NCBI GenBank assembly: GCA_023488865.1
Contig: JAMDDG010000088.1
Location: 1 to 6,723, forward strand
Source: Bacteroidota bacterium
GTDB taxonomy: Bacteria; Bacteroidota; Bacteroidia; Bacteroidales; Prolixibacteraceae
DNA: 6,723 bases
Direction of reading: 5' to 3'
Position numbers and translations under genes: made by a program. The notes under the pieces were generated by a model, which searched no databases, was not told the origin of the DNA, and was given only the letters and a program-made list of their open reading frames with translations. Below, one piece after another: positions 6,531 through 6,723 of the stretch. The stretch's first letter is position 1. Each line of letters starts with the position of its first letter.

Positions 6531-6623
6531 TAAGCAATTCGGTTGATCGTGAATCGCTACCTGCCTATTCTTGAGAAAGAAGTTAAAGACCTACTAAAAT
6601 ATCAATCCCCCGATATCGATTGA
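6527..6623 (+). pseudogene. Remnant of a HEPN/DUF86 (HepT-like) toxin gene, mostly deleted
   Basis: ATG 6527 overlaps the MNT stop (ATGA), the normal arrangement for the partner toxin, but that frame ends after 15 codons. In the +1 frame from 6534 the sequence reads AIRL then IVNRYLPILEKEVKDLLKYQ (to 6605). This resembles the C-terminal helix of DUF86/HepT RNases, which commonly end in a segment like IWxIVxxxLPxLKxEVxxLL. The N-terminal helices and the catalytic Rx4-6H motif, about 80-90 residues, are missing, so an internal deletion with a frame change is the simplest reading. The last codons (SPDID, stop 6621-6623) belong to the start of the 43-bp-period repeat. It cannot make an active RNase. 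The match is from memory of the family and moderate in strength. Confidence 0.6.
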
Positions 6624-6723
6624 CGGAAACCGGAAGTGCTCTTCACGTGACCCCAATATCCATTGACGGTTCCCGGAAACGCTCTGAACATGACAGGATG
6701 TGCGATTTCAGTAACCGGGAGCG
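6608..6723. repeat. Degenerate tandem array with 43-bp period, running to the window edge
   Basis: Units start at 6608, 6651 and (poorly conserved, partial) 6694. Units 1 and 2 share the pattern CCCCnATATCnATTGACGG, then nnnCCGGAAnnGCTCT, then nnACnTGAC; over the stretch from ATTGACGG they agree at 25 of 33 positions. Unit 3 keeps ATTTCAGTAACCGGGAGCG, again 43 nt after the previous ATTGACGG. A period of 43 is not a multiple of 3 and stops occur in the frames, so it is non-coding. It probably continues past the right edge. Confidence 0.6.

Noticed and set aside
6608..6723. CRISPR array
   Set aside because: The spacing is regular, but similarity runs through about 33 of 43 positions with many mismatches between units, leaving no constant-repeat/unique-spacer pattern; only three units are visible and no cas gene is present.

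Overview
The window looks like a chromosomal segment of a Bacteroidota bacterium, probably of the order Bacteroidales. Three signs point there: start codons lack clear Shine-Dalgarno sequences, several genes are preceded by TTTG-N19-20-TAnnTTTG promoter-like elements, and methylmalonyl-CoA mutase is encoded as a two-subunit mutA-mutB pair of the kind seen in propionate-forming Bacteroidales. The family-level assignment is inference from reading the sequence; no database search was possible.

Left part (1-3950, minus strand): a core metabolic operon. mutA, the small non-catalytic subunit, is complete and is followed after a 91-nt repeat-rich spacer by mutB, the catalytic B12-binding subunit, which runs off the left edge with 648 residues visible. 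Together they interconvert succinyl-CoA and methylmalonyl-CoA. A promoter-like element lies just upstream of mutA.

Right part (about 4000-6723, plus strand): an AT-richer accessory region with three toxin-antitoxin or defence-type modules in tandem. (i) An intact AbiE-like pair: a small DUF6922-like protein overlapping by 46 nt with an AbiEii/DUF1814 nucleotidyltransferase, closed by a 16-bp hairpin. (ii) A HigBA/Gp49-type locus with an intact promoter and full-length XRE antitoxin, whose toxin gene is cut to a 29-codon N-terminal stub. (iii) An MNT/HEPN (MntA-HepT type) locus with an intact promoter and MNT antitoxin, whose HEPN toxin survives only as an out-of-frame C-terminal remnant. So two neighbouring modules each kept the antitoxin and lost the toxin.

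The gene-poor stretches around these decayed modules hold non-coding repeats: a 26-bp inverted repeat around an inner hairpin (5966-6106), a solo copy of an ATTGACGG...CCGGAAGTGC motif (6117), and a degenerate array of 43-bp period (6608 to the right edge) that starts where the HEPN remnant ends. The repeats share a decamer and look like one family, possibly linked to the deletions that removed the toxins.
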